The position numbers and the translations under genes were made by a program. Below are positions 1 through 8,149 of a stretch of DNA of 64,000 nucleotides, piece after piece (the stretch's first letter is position 1; each line of letters opens with the position of its first letter). This stretch comes from Crateriforma conspicua (GTDB lineage Bacteria > Planctomycetota > Planctomycetia > Pirellulales > Pirellulaceae), in assembly GCF_007752935.1 (NCBI RefSeq), contig NZ_CP036319.1:6933155-6997154 (forward strand), written 5' to 3'. Below the pieces are notes generated by a model. That model did no database searches and was not told the DNA's origin. It saw nothing but the letters and a program-made list of their open reading frames with translations.

Positions 1-198
1 GTTCTTCGTGAAGAGCGACTCAAGGTACCGGTTCCCGTCTGCACCGGAAACCAGCTGGGTTGACTCAGCGTTCGAAACGATGCCGGTCAACTCAGCCGCG
101 CCATCTTGAAAGTCCTCGTTGAAGAGGACTTCGGCCGCAAGCAATTGTCGTGTCTCGAGAGATTCAAGCCGAAGACGACGCCGAGCCTTGTGAAACAT
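1..198 (-). CDS. N-terminus of a planctomycete cell-surface/secreted protein (partial, runs off left edge)
   Basis: Reading the minus strand from an ATG at 198-196 gives 66 open codons down to base 1. The protein starts MFHKARRRLRLESLETRQLL and then AAEVLFNEDF. A basic stretch followed by LExLExRxLLA is the N-terminal signature of many very large planctomycete extracellular proteins (cadherin-, dockerin- or LamG-containing), probably an unusual export or sorting signal. What follows (ELTGIVSNAESTQLVSG) could begin a beta-sandwich domain, but too little is present to say. The codon pattern is coding-like and no stop interrupts it. It probably belongs to the host chromosome or to cargo at the island's left side; the window does not decide this. 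Confidence 0.7.
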   Translation of the reverse strand, partial: MFHKARRRLRLESLETRQLLAAEVLFNEDFQDGAAELTGIVSNAESTQLVSGADGNRYLESLFTKN

Positions 199-283
199 GA
201 AGCCAATCCATCAGAGTTTTGCCGCGATCCTCCGCCACCCGGAAGCGATTCTACGCAGCAATACTTGATGGGCAAGCTTCGCG

Positions 284-2362
284 CTAAGACACGAGCGAGT
301 TCAGTTGTTGAAACGCCTTCTCGAATCTGTCTACGGTTTTATTGCTCGCAAGAATCTTCTTCGCGAGAGTCGCTGATTTCTCCGAAAGGTACCGGGCTGG
401 CCGATAGTGGTTAAAGCGTTGTCCTTTATCCAAAGGATTGGCATCGAAGTAATCCTCAAGCCGTTGTGTAAGTCTTGGCTTTTTGCTCTTCAATGCTGTT
501 TGCGTAATCTTCTTGGAGAGAACGTCAGAGAACTCACCGTTGACGAGTTGCAAGTACACTCCGATTTCAAACATGTCTTCAACGTCGGCCTCCTGACCAC
601 CGGTAAAGTCTGCGTACGTGAGGACGTGCTTTTTCGATAGCAGCCGAGATTTGTATAGATTGTCAATCTTTTGAGCGTCTTTGTTCGAGCGATCGATCAA
701 CGTTGCAACGGTTAGTCCAGCCTGAGATCCCAGCAGGGCACAGAATGTCGCAACCTTATCGCATCCGCCGACCGGTGTAATTGTCCACTGAGGGTCGAGT
801 CCGGTTCGTCCATTTTGGGCGAGCAAAGATGATATCACCTGCAGGTAGATCAGATCAGATACTCCTTCAACTATCAAAGAATATGGACCGACAAAGAGCG
901 TCTGGGCAATGTCGTACCCAAGCGCCCCTTGAAGCGGAAACAAGCTCGCCTCATTTGCTTCCAGCACTTCTGTAAAAACCTTGGTGCCCTGCTCATCGAT
1001 ATTGACCAGGCCGTCAGCGAGCGTTGTGCGGTCTTCGACGATTCTGATTCTTTCGAAGTTGTGCGGGTCAACCATAAAGGGCGAGTGCGTTGTGTACATG
1101 ACTTGATGGTGCGGCTTTAGCTCCGTCTCGATGTAGCGGAGCAAGTCACCTTGAGCCTTGGCGTGCAGAAATAGCCCAGGTTCATCAAGCAAAAGTATCA
1201 GTGGCTGCTTCCGATTTTTTTGCTTAGAAAACCAAGCGAGAAACGAAAAGAACCAAACGAATCCTTTGGATCTTGACGCTAGTCGAGTAGTGACAGAATG
1301 CAACGAATCGTGGACACGCCCCCACAAATTTGTTCCAGATTGCATCTCTGGAGGATCGTCTGGCTTTGCGGTCCGTACGTCAAAGGTCACTCGAAGATGG
1401 TGATTTTGCGACCAATACTTGAATACTTGGTTTGTCAAACGATTCGATGCACCCTCTAGCTTGTTGATCAAATCTTCGGTCTTTGAAGTATCCTGAATTG
1501 TCTCGAGTTTCAGCCGCGCCATTTCCAACAGCCCAATAAGCGGTTTGTCTGAGTCTCTAAGCTGATTGTTAGCAGAACGTTGTCTTAGCTGCTCAATATT
1601 CACTTCACCCGTCATCTGGTAGTATTCGTCGAAATACAGAAATAGGGGAAGATTTGGCTCAAGGAATTCGCGCCATATATGGAGCGAGAGCCCATTGTTA
1701 CCTGCGATTGTCTCGGTGAGTTCGCGAAGCGACTTGGCAGCCAGAGACTCCCCAAGTGCTCGAGCATTTTGTTGGGCTTTCGCTTTTTCCGTCGGATCTT
1801 GAATTGCATTGGCTGCGCTTTGTGCAGCATTCACTTCTTGTGATCTTCGTTTTGCATCTTCATTTAGAATCTTTGATAGTCCATCAATGTCATTCGCTTC
1901 AGATACAAGCGAAACGACGTCGGAGTCTAAGCCAGCACTTGCGATTAGATGCTGAGTTGCTACAGACTCATCCACTCGCACGCCCACTATCCGTGTGGTT
2001 GCTTCATAGGCTTTCGACAAAGTAAAGTCGCGATTTCGTAAGACGCCCACGCCAAAAGCAGACTCAATTTGAGATGCAGTTTCGTCGTCAATCGCGAATG
2101 TTGCTTCAATCGGAATCGCGTGATCGCGCGTTCCGTCTTCGATCTCTTGCTCGTAGTCGGAAACTTCCGATCGCGGATAGTCGTCAGTCACACTGAATGT
2201 GCCTTCATTGCCCTCAACTGGATTCAATCGGTACAAAGCTTGGAGCAATGCTGTCTTACCAGACTCGTTCTTGCCTACGAGACAAGTGACATCCCCTATC
2301 TGAAATTGTCCTGAATCACGGACGCAACGAAAATCTTTTACGTGTACGGCTTTAAGTTTCAT
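284..2362 (-). CDS. OLD-family ATP-dependent endonuclease (AAA ATPase + Toprim)
   Basis: A 692-residue protein with an ABC/SMC-like ATPase followed by a Toprim domain, the layout of OLD (overcoming lysogenization defect) nucleases. The Walker A motif GKNESGKT lies at residues 30-37, the Walker B motif LILLLDEPG at about 388-396 and the H-loop TTHSPF at about 424-429. The Toprim motif SLIVEGVSDLIYL starts near residue 495, with an acidic LIDRSNKDAQK segment further on. The start ATG follows GAGGGG with wide spacing. It lies 86 bp downstream of a tyrosine recombinase on the same strand, as expected for a cargo or defence gene. No UvrD-like helicase (GajB) lies beside it, so it looks like a stand-alone class 1 OLD protein rather than a Gabija pair. 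The antiphage role is inferred from family and context. Confidence 0.88.
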   Translation of the reverse strand: MKLKAVHVKDFRCVRDSGQFQIGDVTCLVGKNESGKTALLQALYRLNPVEGNEGTFSVTDDYPRSEVSDYEQEIEDGTRDHAIPIEATFAIDDETASQIESAFGVGVLRNRDFTLSKAYEATTRIVGVRVDESVATQHLIASAGLDSDVVSLVSEANDIDGLSKILNEDAKRRSQEVNAAQSAANAIQDPTEKAKAQQNARALGESLAAKSLRELTETIAGNNGLSLHIWREFLEPNLPLFLYFDEYYQMTGEVNIEQLRQRSANNQLRDSDKPLIGLLEMARLKLETIQDTSKTEDLINKLEGASNRLTNQVFKYWSQNHHLRVTFDVRTAKPDDPPEMQSGTNLWGRVHDSLHSVTTRLASRSKGFVWFFSFLAWFSKQKNRKQPLILLLDEPGLFLHAKAQGDLLRYIETELKPHHQVMYTTHSPFMVDPHNFERIRIVEDRTTLADGLVNIDEQGTKVFTEVLEANEASLFPLQGALGYDIAQTLFVGPYSLIVEGVSDLIYLQVISSLLAQNGRTGLDPQWTITPVGGCDKVATFCALLGSQAGLTVATLIDRSNKDAQKIDNLYKSRLLSKKHVLTYADFTGGQEADVEDMFEIGVYLQLVNGEFSDVLSKKITQTALKSKKPRLTQRLEDYFDANPLDKGQRFNHYRPARYLSEKSATLAKKILASNKTVDRFEKAFQQLNSLVS

Positions 2363-2448
2363 GTCGGCGGCCCCTCGGTGTGCTGTTTCTTCGTTTTAGA
2401 CTACGGTGCTCTCTTCGAGTCAAGGACTCTGGATCTCCTAATGGCTGG

Positions 2449-3483
2449 CTAATACCGAAGCGTGTAAGCCGGACTGCGATCCAAGTCTTGCCCTGTGCGA
2501 ATATACCGGAGCGTGGTCCTTGGATCACGGTGTCCAAGCCACTGCTGGATCTGATTGAGCGGAACACCTGCTCGGTCGGCTTCCGTAGCGGCAGTCACAC
2601 GAAGCGAGTGGACACTTACCGCCTGATCAATGCCGACCTCCTGGCAGTACTTCTTCACGAGTTTCTGGATCGCCCGAATGGTCATGTGACTACGGCGAAA
2701 ACCATCGGCTCCACCACCTCGCGGGCTATTGCCCGGGCGAAATAGGGGACCACGACGATCCTCGATAATTCCGGCCGTTTCGATCCATTGATTGACGGCG
2801 GTAGCTGCAACGGGCGGAATCACTCCTTTTCGAATCGAATTTCCCTTCCCGCGAATTTTGATCACGGTGTGTTCACCGTCCTGTGTGATGTTTCCCACGT
2901 TCATCTGGTGCAATTCGTCGACCCGGACGGCCATGTACGCAAAAACGGAAAGAATCGCCCGATCTCGGATCCCAGTGGGCTTCTCGATGTCGGGAGCTCG
3001 AAGCAATGCGGACATCATTTTGGGCGGAATTGCCGGCGTCTGTCCTTCGTCTGGAACCTTCGGAGTTGCAACAAAGTGCGGATGAGCTGGATTGGCTCCG
3101 CGGTAACCGTAGCTCTGAAGAAACGAGAAGAAGGATCGAATCGAAGTCATCTTTCGGGCGACCGTTGAGTTTGCACCTGGACTAGGTGTCCCATCGAAAT
3201 CGGCTCGACCACCTTGTTTCAGAAGATGGTCTCGCCAAGCGGTGACGTCCTCTGGAAGAACACGCGTCATGTGTTCGATGTGCGTGGGATTGATTCCCAG
3301 GTAATCGAGAAACTGTTCGACGTCTTGTCGGTAAGCCTGTCGCGTTCGCTCGGATTCTGTCTTGGAAAGCCAAGCATCCATCGCTTGTTGGATGACTGTT
3401 CGAAGTTCGGCGACGCTTCGCGGTTGGTTTCCACCGAACACTGGTGGAAGTGTTCCTGCATCAATCAGCTCGTGTTTTGACAT
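2449..3483 (-). CDS. Tyrosine recombinase / phage-type integrase
   Basis: Site-specific recombinase of 344 residues. An N-terminal SAM-like core-binding domain covers about residues 25-130 and a catalytic domain follows. Visible catalytic elements are Arg in YMAVRVDELHQM, Lys in IKIRGKGNSIRKG, HSLR (about 292-295), GHRDPRTTLRY with its His near 318, and the nucleophile Tyr near 327. The pentad therefore appears complete. I chose the ATG at 3483 because GGGACGG precedes it; an upstream in-frame start at 3534 lacks support. It lies upstream of the OLD nuclease gene on the same strand and diverges from the hypothetical gene at 3687. It is a different protein from the integrase at 13464-14675, so the island may be composite. 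Confidence 0.9.
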   Translation of the reverse strand: MSKHELIDAGTLPPVFGGNQPRSVAELRTVIQQAMDAWLSKTESERTRQAYRQDVEQFLDYLGINPTHIEHMTRVLPEDVTAWRDHLLKQGGRADFDGTPSPGANSTVARKMTSIRSFFSFLQSYGYRGANPAHPHFVATPKVPDEGQTPAIPPKMMSALLRAPDIEKPTGIRDRAILSVFAYMAVRVDELHQMNVGNITQDGEHTVIKIRGKGNSIRKGVIPPVAATAVNQWIETAGIIEDRRGPLFRPGNSPRGGGADGFRRSHMTIRAIQKLVKKYCQEVGIDQAVSVHSLRVTAATEADRAGVPLNQIQQWLGHRDPRTTLRYIRTGQDLDRSPAYTLRY

Positions 3484-3686
3484 GAGATCCGTCCCAAAAT
3501 TTTTTGTACGTATAAAGTGCGTTATACGAACCAAGAACTACCACGATTGGAAAGAATTGAACAGCTTAAGAAAGAATGGAACGTTTGATTTTCCGACGGT
3601 GTTGATCGTAAATTGCGGAGTTGGCTGATGGGCGTATTCAGCCCGGGTCGCCAGTGCCCGATCACAATTACTCGACGGAGACAACG

Positions 3687-4370
3687 ATGCGTCTGAACAT
3701 TCCGAAGAAGCGAAACGAAAGGCAGCAAAATCTGGACTTCAAACCGGCAGAGCCAGCGGGAGCTGCATCTGACTCTTTTGCGAATCCAGAGGTACCGGCA
3801 TCAGAAGCAATTGATGAGTTGATCGGCGGAGCTGATACTCCGATTGTCAAAACACGTGAGGAAGGTCGGAAGCTTGTAGAGCAGATCATCCGTGATAATA
3901 CCACCGTCAACGACTATTTCGGTGGTGAAGGCTCAAGCGACAACGGTCAAGGTGTTGCCCTCTTCGAGGCGGCCAAAGTGGAACTGATGCAGGAAGAAAC
4001 TAATAAAAGATCCGAGAGCCGCTCGAAGGCTTCGAGCGAAAAATCGATTGAGGGCGATACCGAAGTTGGGGAAGAAGTCACTCCTGAGTTTATACAATGG
4101 GTCTCCGACCATTTCACTGAAGCATGCATTAGCGTGCATGATCCTCATTCGACCAGAATTGATAACAGGGTCACGTTAACCCCCTTGGAAGACGACGCTT
4201 CGGCCATTGATATGCTTAAAAGAGGCTGCGAAGTCGGATTTCGCTTTGATGAAAAGCCCGGCGTTGCGCAAATCTTGAAAGGACGTGTGGTAGCAAGGCT
4301 GCTTTACGAGAGCTTTCTGAGCGAGAGGGACCGATTGTCTCTTCCGAGACTTGTGTCTGAGCGGATTTGA
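3687..4370 (+). CDS. Hypothetical island protein (likely 5' part of a gene split by an in-frame TGA)
   Basis: 227 residues beginning MRLNIPKKRNERQQNLDFKP. The ATG at 3687 is preceded by CGGAG with six bases of spacing; an upstream in-frame start at 3621 has no site. The N-terminal 130 residues are hydrophilic, alternately acidic and basic, and probably disordered. The last 90 (TPEFIQWVSDHFTEACISVHDP onward) look globular. No family recognised. The reading frame continues coding-like for 78 codons after the TGA at 4368-4370 (see next entry), so the gene may be one ORF of about 305 codons carrying a nonsense change. It diverges from the recombinase gene at 3483, with about 200 bp between them that could hold both promoters. 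Confidence 0.55.
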   Translation: MRLNIPKKRNERQQNLDFKPAEPAGAASDSFANPEVPASEAIDELIGGADTPIVKTREEGRKLVEQIIRDNTTVNDYFGGEGSSDNGQGVALFEAAKVELMQEETNKRSESRSKASSEKSIEGDTEVGEEVTPEFIQWVSDHFTEACISVHDPHSTRIDNRVTLTPLEDDASAIDMLKRGCEVGFRFDEKPGVAQILKGRVVARLLYESFLSERDRLSLPRLVSERI

Positions 4371-4604
4371 AAGTTCCTGGAAAAGCATTTGGCAAATAAC
4401 TTCGGAAACTCACGAGAAGAGGGCAAGGTTCGTGCCGAATTGATCATCAGCGGAGAGGTCGACATCCACGGTTTCGGTATCGGGATGAAAGTTGAAGGCA
4501 GGAGCAGAAAGACGCAACCGGGACAAAATGGAGAGTCGACTGGTGCCGAGTTGCTCGAACGTGAACTGAAAAAAATGGAACGCGAAAGACGCTTTGGTGC
4601 TTGA
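4371..4604 (+). pseudogene. In-frame continuation of the 3687-4370 ORF after a TGA
   Basis: Immediately after the TGA at 4368-4370 the same frame reads KFLEKHLANNFGNSREEGKV and on to MERERRFGA before a stop at 4602-4604. It has a sensible hydrophobic/charged alternation (AELIISGEVDIHGFGIGMKV) and codon use like the upstream part. The junction SERI-stop-KFLEKHLANN looks like a helix interrupted by one codon, as a CGA-to-TGA change would give. The alternative is a separate 71-residue protein starting at TTG 4389, but no convincing ribosome binding site precedes it. A base-call error is also possible. Confidence 0.45.
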
Positions 4605-4803
4605 CGCGACGTCTGCTTTCTTTAGCAGATTCCTGAGGCCCTCAAGGAAACGAGCGGCGAAGCCGCACCGAATTGGACATGGCGAACGGAGTTTGAGTTT
4701 CGTTCGTCTGCTTCCTCCCCTGTCATCCATCGGCCCTCACCCCTGGCGAAGCGAATGGGGTCGATGGATGTAGGGTGGAAGCAATGCAGCTGAGTGAGGC
4801 CTG

Positions 4804-4983
4804 CTACCCGAGAAACGGTGACTCACCACACCCTGGGCACGCAAGGCGTCGTTGCTGCTCAAGATAAAGCTTCTGGAGCCGTTCTTGCTCCGCCTTGTCG
4901 TTCGCGCCGGTTGATTCGGCTTTAGTCTGAGAATCCTCTTTGCTGATCTCTGCTGCTTCCGGTGTGTTCTGTTTCTCTGTCAT
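4804..4983 (-). CDS. Small protein with a C-terminal CPGCG motif (59 aa)
   Basis: Starts MTEKQNTPEAAEISKEDSQT and ends LACPGCGESPFLG. The ATG at 4983 is preceded by AAAGGAGCTTTAACG, a near-ideal ribosome binding site, which is the main support for such a short gene. The first 40 residues are highly charged (Glu/Lys/Gln) and probably helical. The single CxxC suggests a half zinc ribbon or a metal site formed by dimerisation. It diverges from the winged-helix gene at 5291 across about 307 bp. No family recognised. Confidence 0.6.
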   Translation of the reverse strand: MTEKQNTPEAAEISKEDSQTKAESTGANDKAEQERLQKLYLEQQRRLACPGCGESPFLG

Positions 4984-5059
4984 CGTTAAAGCTCCTTTTG
5001 GAAAGTGTCTGGATGCCCCTCACCAGTGAACGGGGGCAACAGCACGAACGAAACGGAGC

Positions 5060-5093
5060 AAAAACACGAATGCACAGAACAGCACTCGGAATG
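5060..5093 (+). repeat. Dispersed repeat, copy 1 (34 bp)
   Basis: AAAAACACGAATGCACAGAA and the next 14 bases match 11807-11840 at 27 of 34 positions by eye. It lies in the 4984-5290 gap between the divergent small CPGCG gene and the first winged-helix gene, where I see no other feature. Both copies lie in island intergenic sequence near the duplicated cassettes. Confidence 0.4.
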
Positions 5094-5290
5094 CAGGAAA
5101 AGAATCTTGGGCGTAGCCGCCCTTCTTCTTGTGAAGCCGTTGCAATGACCAGACGGGGCCTTGGCCGGCTTGTGAATGCAATGGCGGAACACTCTTCCAA
5201 GGGTCGAATGTGATGGCCGCTTCGGACATTTGAATCGACCCGTCTCTTCGCGTGCGCGATAGCGAATAGACGAGTCGACGGACTGCCGTG

Positions 5291-6088
5291 ATGTTTGATG
5301 CGAAACTGTTCAAAGTCTTCTCTCCCGGTATTTTGGCCGTTGGATCAGACATTGATTTGTCAACAATTGCGACCATGAAATGGTCACCTGTAGAAATCGA
5401 GATCATTGAAGCCCTGACGCTAAAGGTTCGGGTATTCACCGCGAAACAACTCACCGAGTTTTGGCCTGGCTCCCAAGAATCAGACGTCATCGACCTGATG
5501 AAGCCGCTTTGCTCCGTTGGTTTTGTCGATCGGCGTGAAGTCTTCGCGCATCCAATTATTGACGTGTTCCATGACGGTGCCGCTGCCGGCCAATGGACGC
5601 CCGGTGATCCACCTCCTACGGGCGATGAATTCCGGGCTCTGGCCGACTACTTCCAAAGCCGTTGGAGTGAGGCAGAGGTTCCGTTCACTGTTTTCACTGC
5701 AACAAAGCAGGCGGCCAACCTGTGGGGAAGTCATCTTGTGGATCCGCCAAAAGATGACCAGTGGACGCACGACATCCACGTTGCAGAGACGTACATGCAG
5801 CTTCGAGCCGCAAATCCCGATAAGGCTCAACAAATCATCGGTGAGGGAGCATTGCCGAAACTGGGTCGTGAGATCGCTCGGATGAAGGATCCAGACCTTT
5901 TCTTGGTCGACGAAAAAGAGCAAGCCGAAACCGTGATCGAATTCGCCGGTGCGTACGACGAGAAGCACCTCCGAGATTTACATCGACACTGCTCGGGTGA
6001 AGCCTATAAGAGAATGAAAGCTCGCTACCCTCACCGGAAAACGCGTCTCTATCCCGACCCGCAAGGAACTGAATACCTGCTTGTTTAA
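5291..6088 (+). CDS. Winged-helix protein A of a two-gene cassette (replication-relaxation-like?)
   Basis: 265 residues from ATG 5291. Homology to the copy at 9456 would favour the internal Met codon at 5375 (MKWSPVEIEIIEAL); neither start has a clear ribosome binding site. The N-terminal 60 residues of the shared part form a winged-helix domain (EIIEALTLKVRVFTAKQLTEF). Then come W(S/T)PGxPxP (QWTPGDPPP), TKQAANLWG, the block THDIHVAETYMQL, and PDLFLV followed by VIEFAGAYDEKHLRDLHRHC. All these blocks recur in the protein at 9456. The order wHTH - H-rich block - PD...(D/E) - Tyr resembles replication-relaxation proteins (PF13814), but this is inference from memory. Its stop is 4 bp before the ATG of the next gene, implying coupled translation. 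Confidence 0.7.
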   Translation: MFDAKLFKVFSPGILAVGSDIDLSTIATMKWSPVEIEIIEALTLKVRVFTAKQLTEFWPGSQESDVIDLMKPLCSVGFVDRREVFAHPIIDVFHDGAAAGQWTPGDPPPTGDEFRALADYFQSRWSEAEVPFTVFTATKQAANLWGSHLVDPPKDDQWTHDIHVAETYMQLRAANPDKAQQIIGEGALPKLGREIARMKDPDLFLVDEKEQAETVIEFAGAYDEKHLRDLHRHCSGEAYKRMKARYPHRKTRLYPDPQGTEYLLV

Positions 6089-6092
6089 GCCA

Positions 6093-6863
6093 ATGATCGA
6101 TCTCGAATTTCTCCGGCACATCCACACCTACCGACTCACGACGCCAGAAATAGCTGCGAATCTGTTTGGCTTGTCTGTGGACGAGAGCAACGAGATTCTT
6201 GCAGCGCTCAGAGAGAAAGGGCTTGTCGCGTCAGCCGATCTGAACGGCTCCGATCCCTACTTCTTTTTGCAGCACAAAGCCGCCCAAGTGCTTCGCGTTG
6301 AGAAAGTCGACGCTGGGCCGATTAACGGCACGGCAAAGGTGCAAGCGTATGCATCCGCCTGCTTTTGTTGCGGAGGCAAGCGATTCAGGCCACTCATGGA
6401 TGCTCGCGTGTTTCGAACCTCCTTCCCAGAGCTGTATCGGCCGGGAGCGAAGATCAACTACTACACCGAGGGCGCAAAGCTCGGCCTCATTCGGGTTGAT
6501 ACCCGCGAAAACACGAACGGGGACGTGTTTCGCTTGATCGAGCGTGCGGGTCGCGATGTCCACAAGAGAACGCAACCGATCAAGAGCAAAAAGGAGCGGA
6601 AACAAGACTCCCTCCCTGAATTCCGAGATCTCGTCAAACGAGGACAGTTTGTCGTTACTGTGCTCACTGCATTTGAGCACAAGGCAAAACGCATTCGTTT
6701 CGAGCTTGATCAGATGCAGGATCGAAACCGGCTGTACCATTTGCACCGGAACATCTCACGGAATAACACGAAGGCTCGCTCTCGCGAAGAAGCTGATGCG
6801 GCGAAGATGGTCTTCGAACAGTGGCACAAGAATGATCGAGTGGAATTGCCCACGAAAAGTTGA
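6093..6863 (+). pseudogene. Winged-helix protein B of the cassette, 3' end replaced by an IS3 insertion
   Basis: From ATG 6093 (MIDLEFLRHIHTYRLTTPEI) the frame codes for a winged-helix domain (about residues 1-55) and a C-terminal half homologous to the protein at 10088: FRDLVKRGQFVVTVLTAFEH here against FRDLIDGNAFSVNVLTARDE there. The host codons stop at 6839 in ...EQWHKNDR; VELPTKS and the stop come from the left inverted repeat of the IS. Joining 6840 to 8154, keeping one CGAG, restores an open frame of 33 more codons that stops at 8249-8251. The protein may still fold, since only a proline-rich tail is lost. A CCGG-type cysteine pair (ACFCCGGKRF) is present here but not in the paralogue. 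Confidence 0.65.
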
Positions 6864-6869
6864 CAGTGG
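6841..6869 (+). repeat. Left inverted repeat of the IS3 element
   Basis: Begins TGGAATTGCCCACGAAAAGT and is the exact reverse complement of 8121-8149. The matching extends one base further on each side (6840/8150) only because the flanking CGAG duplication begins with C and ends with G. The orfA start lies 40 bp inside. Confidence 0.93.
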
Positions 6870-6909
6870 GGCGGCGCATGTCAGACTCATCTGACAGGAG
6901 AACCCATTT

Positions 6910-7200
6910 ATGGAAAAGCGTCGAATTTATAGTCGTGAGTTCAAACTCGCGGCAGTCCGAAAAGTCGTGGAGCACGGTTTGTCATTTCCAGCGGTCGCCA
7001 AAGACCTCGATGTCGGTGCGAATCTGATTCGCAAGTGGAAGAAAAACTTTGAAGCCGACGGCTCGCTGGAAAGTGAAATCACCAGCAGCAGTTCAGTCGA
7101 ATCCGAGCTGAAGCGACTCCGTGAAGAAAATCGACAGCTCAAAATGGAACGCGACATTTTAAAAAAAGCGACGGCGTTCTTCGCCAAAGAAAACAGCTGA
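6910..7200 (+). CDS. IS3-family transposase OrfA
   Basis: 96 residues, MEKRRIYSREFKLAAVRKVV at the start. An HTH_Tnp_1 helix-turn-helix (residues 8-50, KDLDVGANLIRKWKKNF) is followed by a leucine-zipper-like coiled coil (ELKRLREENRQLKMERDILKK), as in all IS3 OrfA proteins. ACAGGAG lies 7-13 bp before the ATG. The last codons before the stop contain the heptamer A AAA AAA (7161-7167). A -1 slip there joins orfA to orfB without a stop and would make the OrfAB transposase. Confidence 0.93.
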   Translation: MEKRRIYSREFKLAAVRKVVEHGLSFPAVAKDLDVGANLIRKWKKNFEADGSLESEITSSSSVESELKRLREENRQLKMERDILKKATAFFAKENS

Positions 7201-7244
7201 GAATTCAGTTTATCGACGAGCACCGCGAACGATGGCCGATCGCG

Positions 7245-8081
7245 GTGCTCTGCCGAGCTCTCGAAGTGACGCGTGCGGCTTTCTACAAGTTCGCCAACCG
7301 TAAAGATACGCCGACACAGGCAAAGCAATCACAGGTCATCGACGCAATCAAAGCGGTTCATTCGCAAAGGCATCACGATGCCTATGGAAGCCCAAGAATG
7401 CATCGCGAGCTTGTCAAACGCGGCATCCAGTGCTGCCGAAACACAGTTGCCAAGTGCATGCGAAAAGCAGGAATCCAAGCAAATCGCCGTGCCAACTTTA
7501 GAATCTCCACCACCGACTCCAATCACAATTCACCGATTGCTCCCAATCTTCTTGAACAGGACTTTTCGACTGAGACGCTCAATCAAGTCTGGCTGACAGA
7601 CATCACGTACATCCCCACTAAAGAAGGATTCACCTACCTGGCCGCGTTTGTTGACCTGCATTCACGAAAGATCGTTGGCTGGAGAACCAGTCACCACATC
7701 GACTCAAATCTGGTGGTCGCGGCGCTGGATCAGGCCCTTGCGATCCGCACCCCTAAAGCAGGATTGATCATCCACAGTGATCGTGGTTCCCAGTACGCGA
7801 GCGAACATTTCCGAGGTCGATTGAATTGCCACCGGCTCGTTCAAAGCATGAGCCGTCGTGGCAACTGCTACGACAACGCCCCAATGGAATCTTTCTTTAA
7901 GAGTTACAAAACCGAAGAAGTTCAAGAGATATACGACACCCACGAGCATGCGACGCGCGGCGTGTCAGAATACATCGAAGGATTTTATAACCCAATTCGC
8001 TTGCACTCATCGTTGGAATACCAGAGTCCCATCGAGTTTGAGCAAGCCTTCAAAAAACTCTCACTCGTCAGTGAATCCTGA
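7245..8081 (+). CDS. IS3-family transposase OrfB (DDE integrase domain)
   Basis: 278 residues from GTG 7245; in vivo it is probably made as an OrfAB fusion, since its frame is open back to the slip site at 7167 (reading SDGVLRQRKQL...FIDEHRERWPIAVLCRALEV). It has an HTH_21 region and an rve integrase core with DDE residues in WLTDITYIPTKEGFTYLA, IIHSDRGSQYAS and NAPMESFFKSYKTEE. The C-terminal YNPIRLHSSLEYQSPIEFE motif is typical of IS3. No frameshift or truncation seen. Confidence 0.93.
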   Translation: MLCRALEVTRAAFYKFANRKDTPTQAKQSQVIDAIKAVHSQRHHDAYGSPRMHRELVKRGIQCCRNTVAKCMRKAGIQANRRANFRISTTDSNHNSPIAPNLLEQDFSTETLNQVWLTDITYIPTKEGFTYLAAFVDLHSRKIVGWRTSHHIDSNLVVAALDQALAIRTPKAGLIIHSDRGSQYASEHFRGRLNCHRLVQSMSRRGNCYDNAPMESFFKSYKTEEVQEIYDTHEHATRGVSEYIEGFYNPIRLHSSLEYQSPIEFEQAFKKLSLVSES

Positions 8082-8120
8082 TCGTCAGGACTCACAATTT
8101 CCCTTCCCGTTAGGATCGTT

Positions 8121-8149
8121 CCACTGTCAACTTTTCGTGGGCAATTCCA
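8121..8149 (+). repeat. Right inverted repeat of the IS3 element
   Basis: Starts CCACTGTCAACTTTTCGTGG and is the exact reverse complement of 6841-6869. It lies 40 bp after the orfB stop and is followed directly by the second copy of the CGAG target duplication. Confidence 0.93.

Larger units (their letters stand above)
6841..8149 (+). mobile_element. IS3-family insertion sequence (1309 bp, intact)
   Basis: The element is bounded by perfect 29-bp inverted repeats and flanked by the 4-bp direct repeat CGAG (6837-6840 and 8150-8153), a target duplication of the size IS3 elements make. It encodes orfA (6910-7200) and orfB (7245-8081) in overlapping frames with an A7 slippery run at 7161-7167 for programmed -1 frameshifting. 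Length, TGG-starting ends and the DDE transposase all fit IS3 (IS3 or IS150 subgroup; I cannot choose). Both ORFs are intact, so the insertion is probably recent. It disrupts the second gene of the first wHTH cassette. Confidence 0.93.

Noticed and set aside
236-251. CACCCGGA...GATTC resembling the tRNA-Arg 3' end (14849-14868), a possible left attachment site
   Set aside because: Only 8 contiguous bases match, with a shifted second block. This is too short for an att repeat, although the position is suggestive.
284-2362. Gabija (GajA-GajB) system
   Set aside because: The OLD-type protein has no UvrD/PcrA-like helicase gene on either side within the window.
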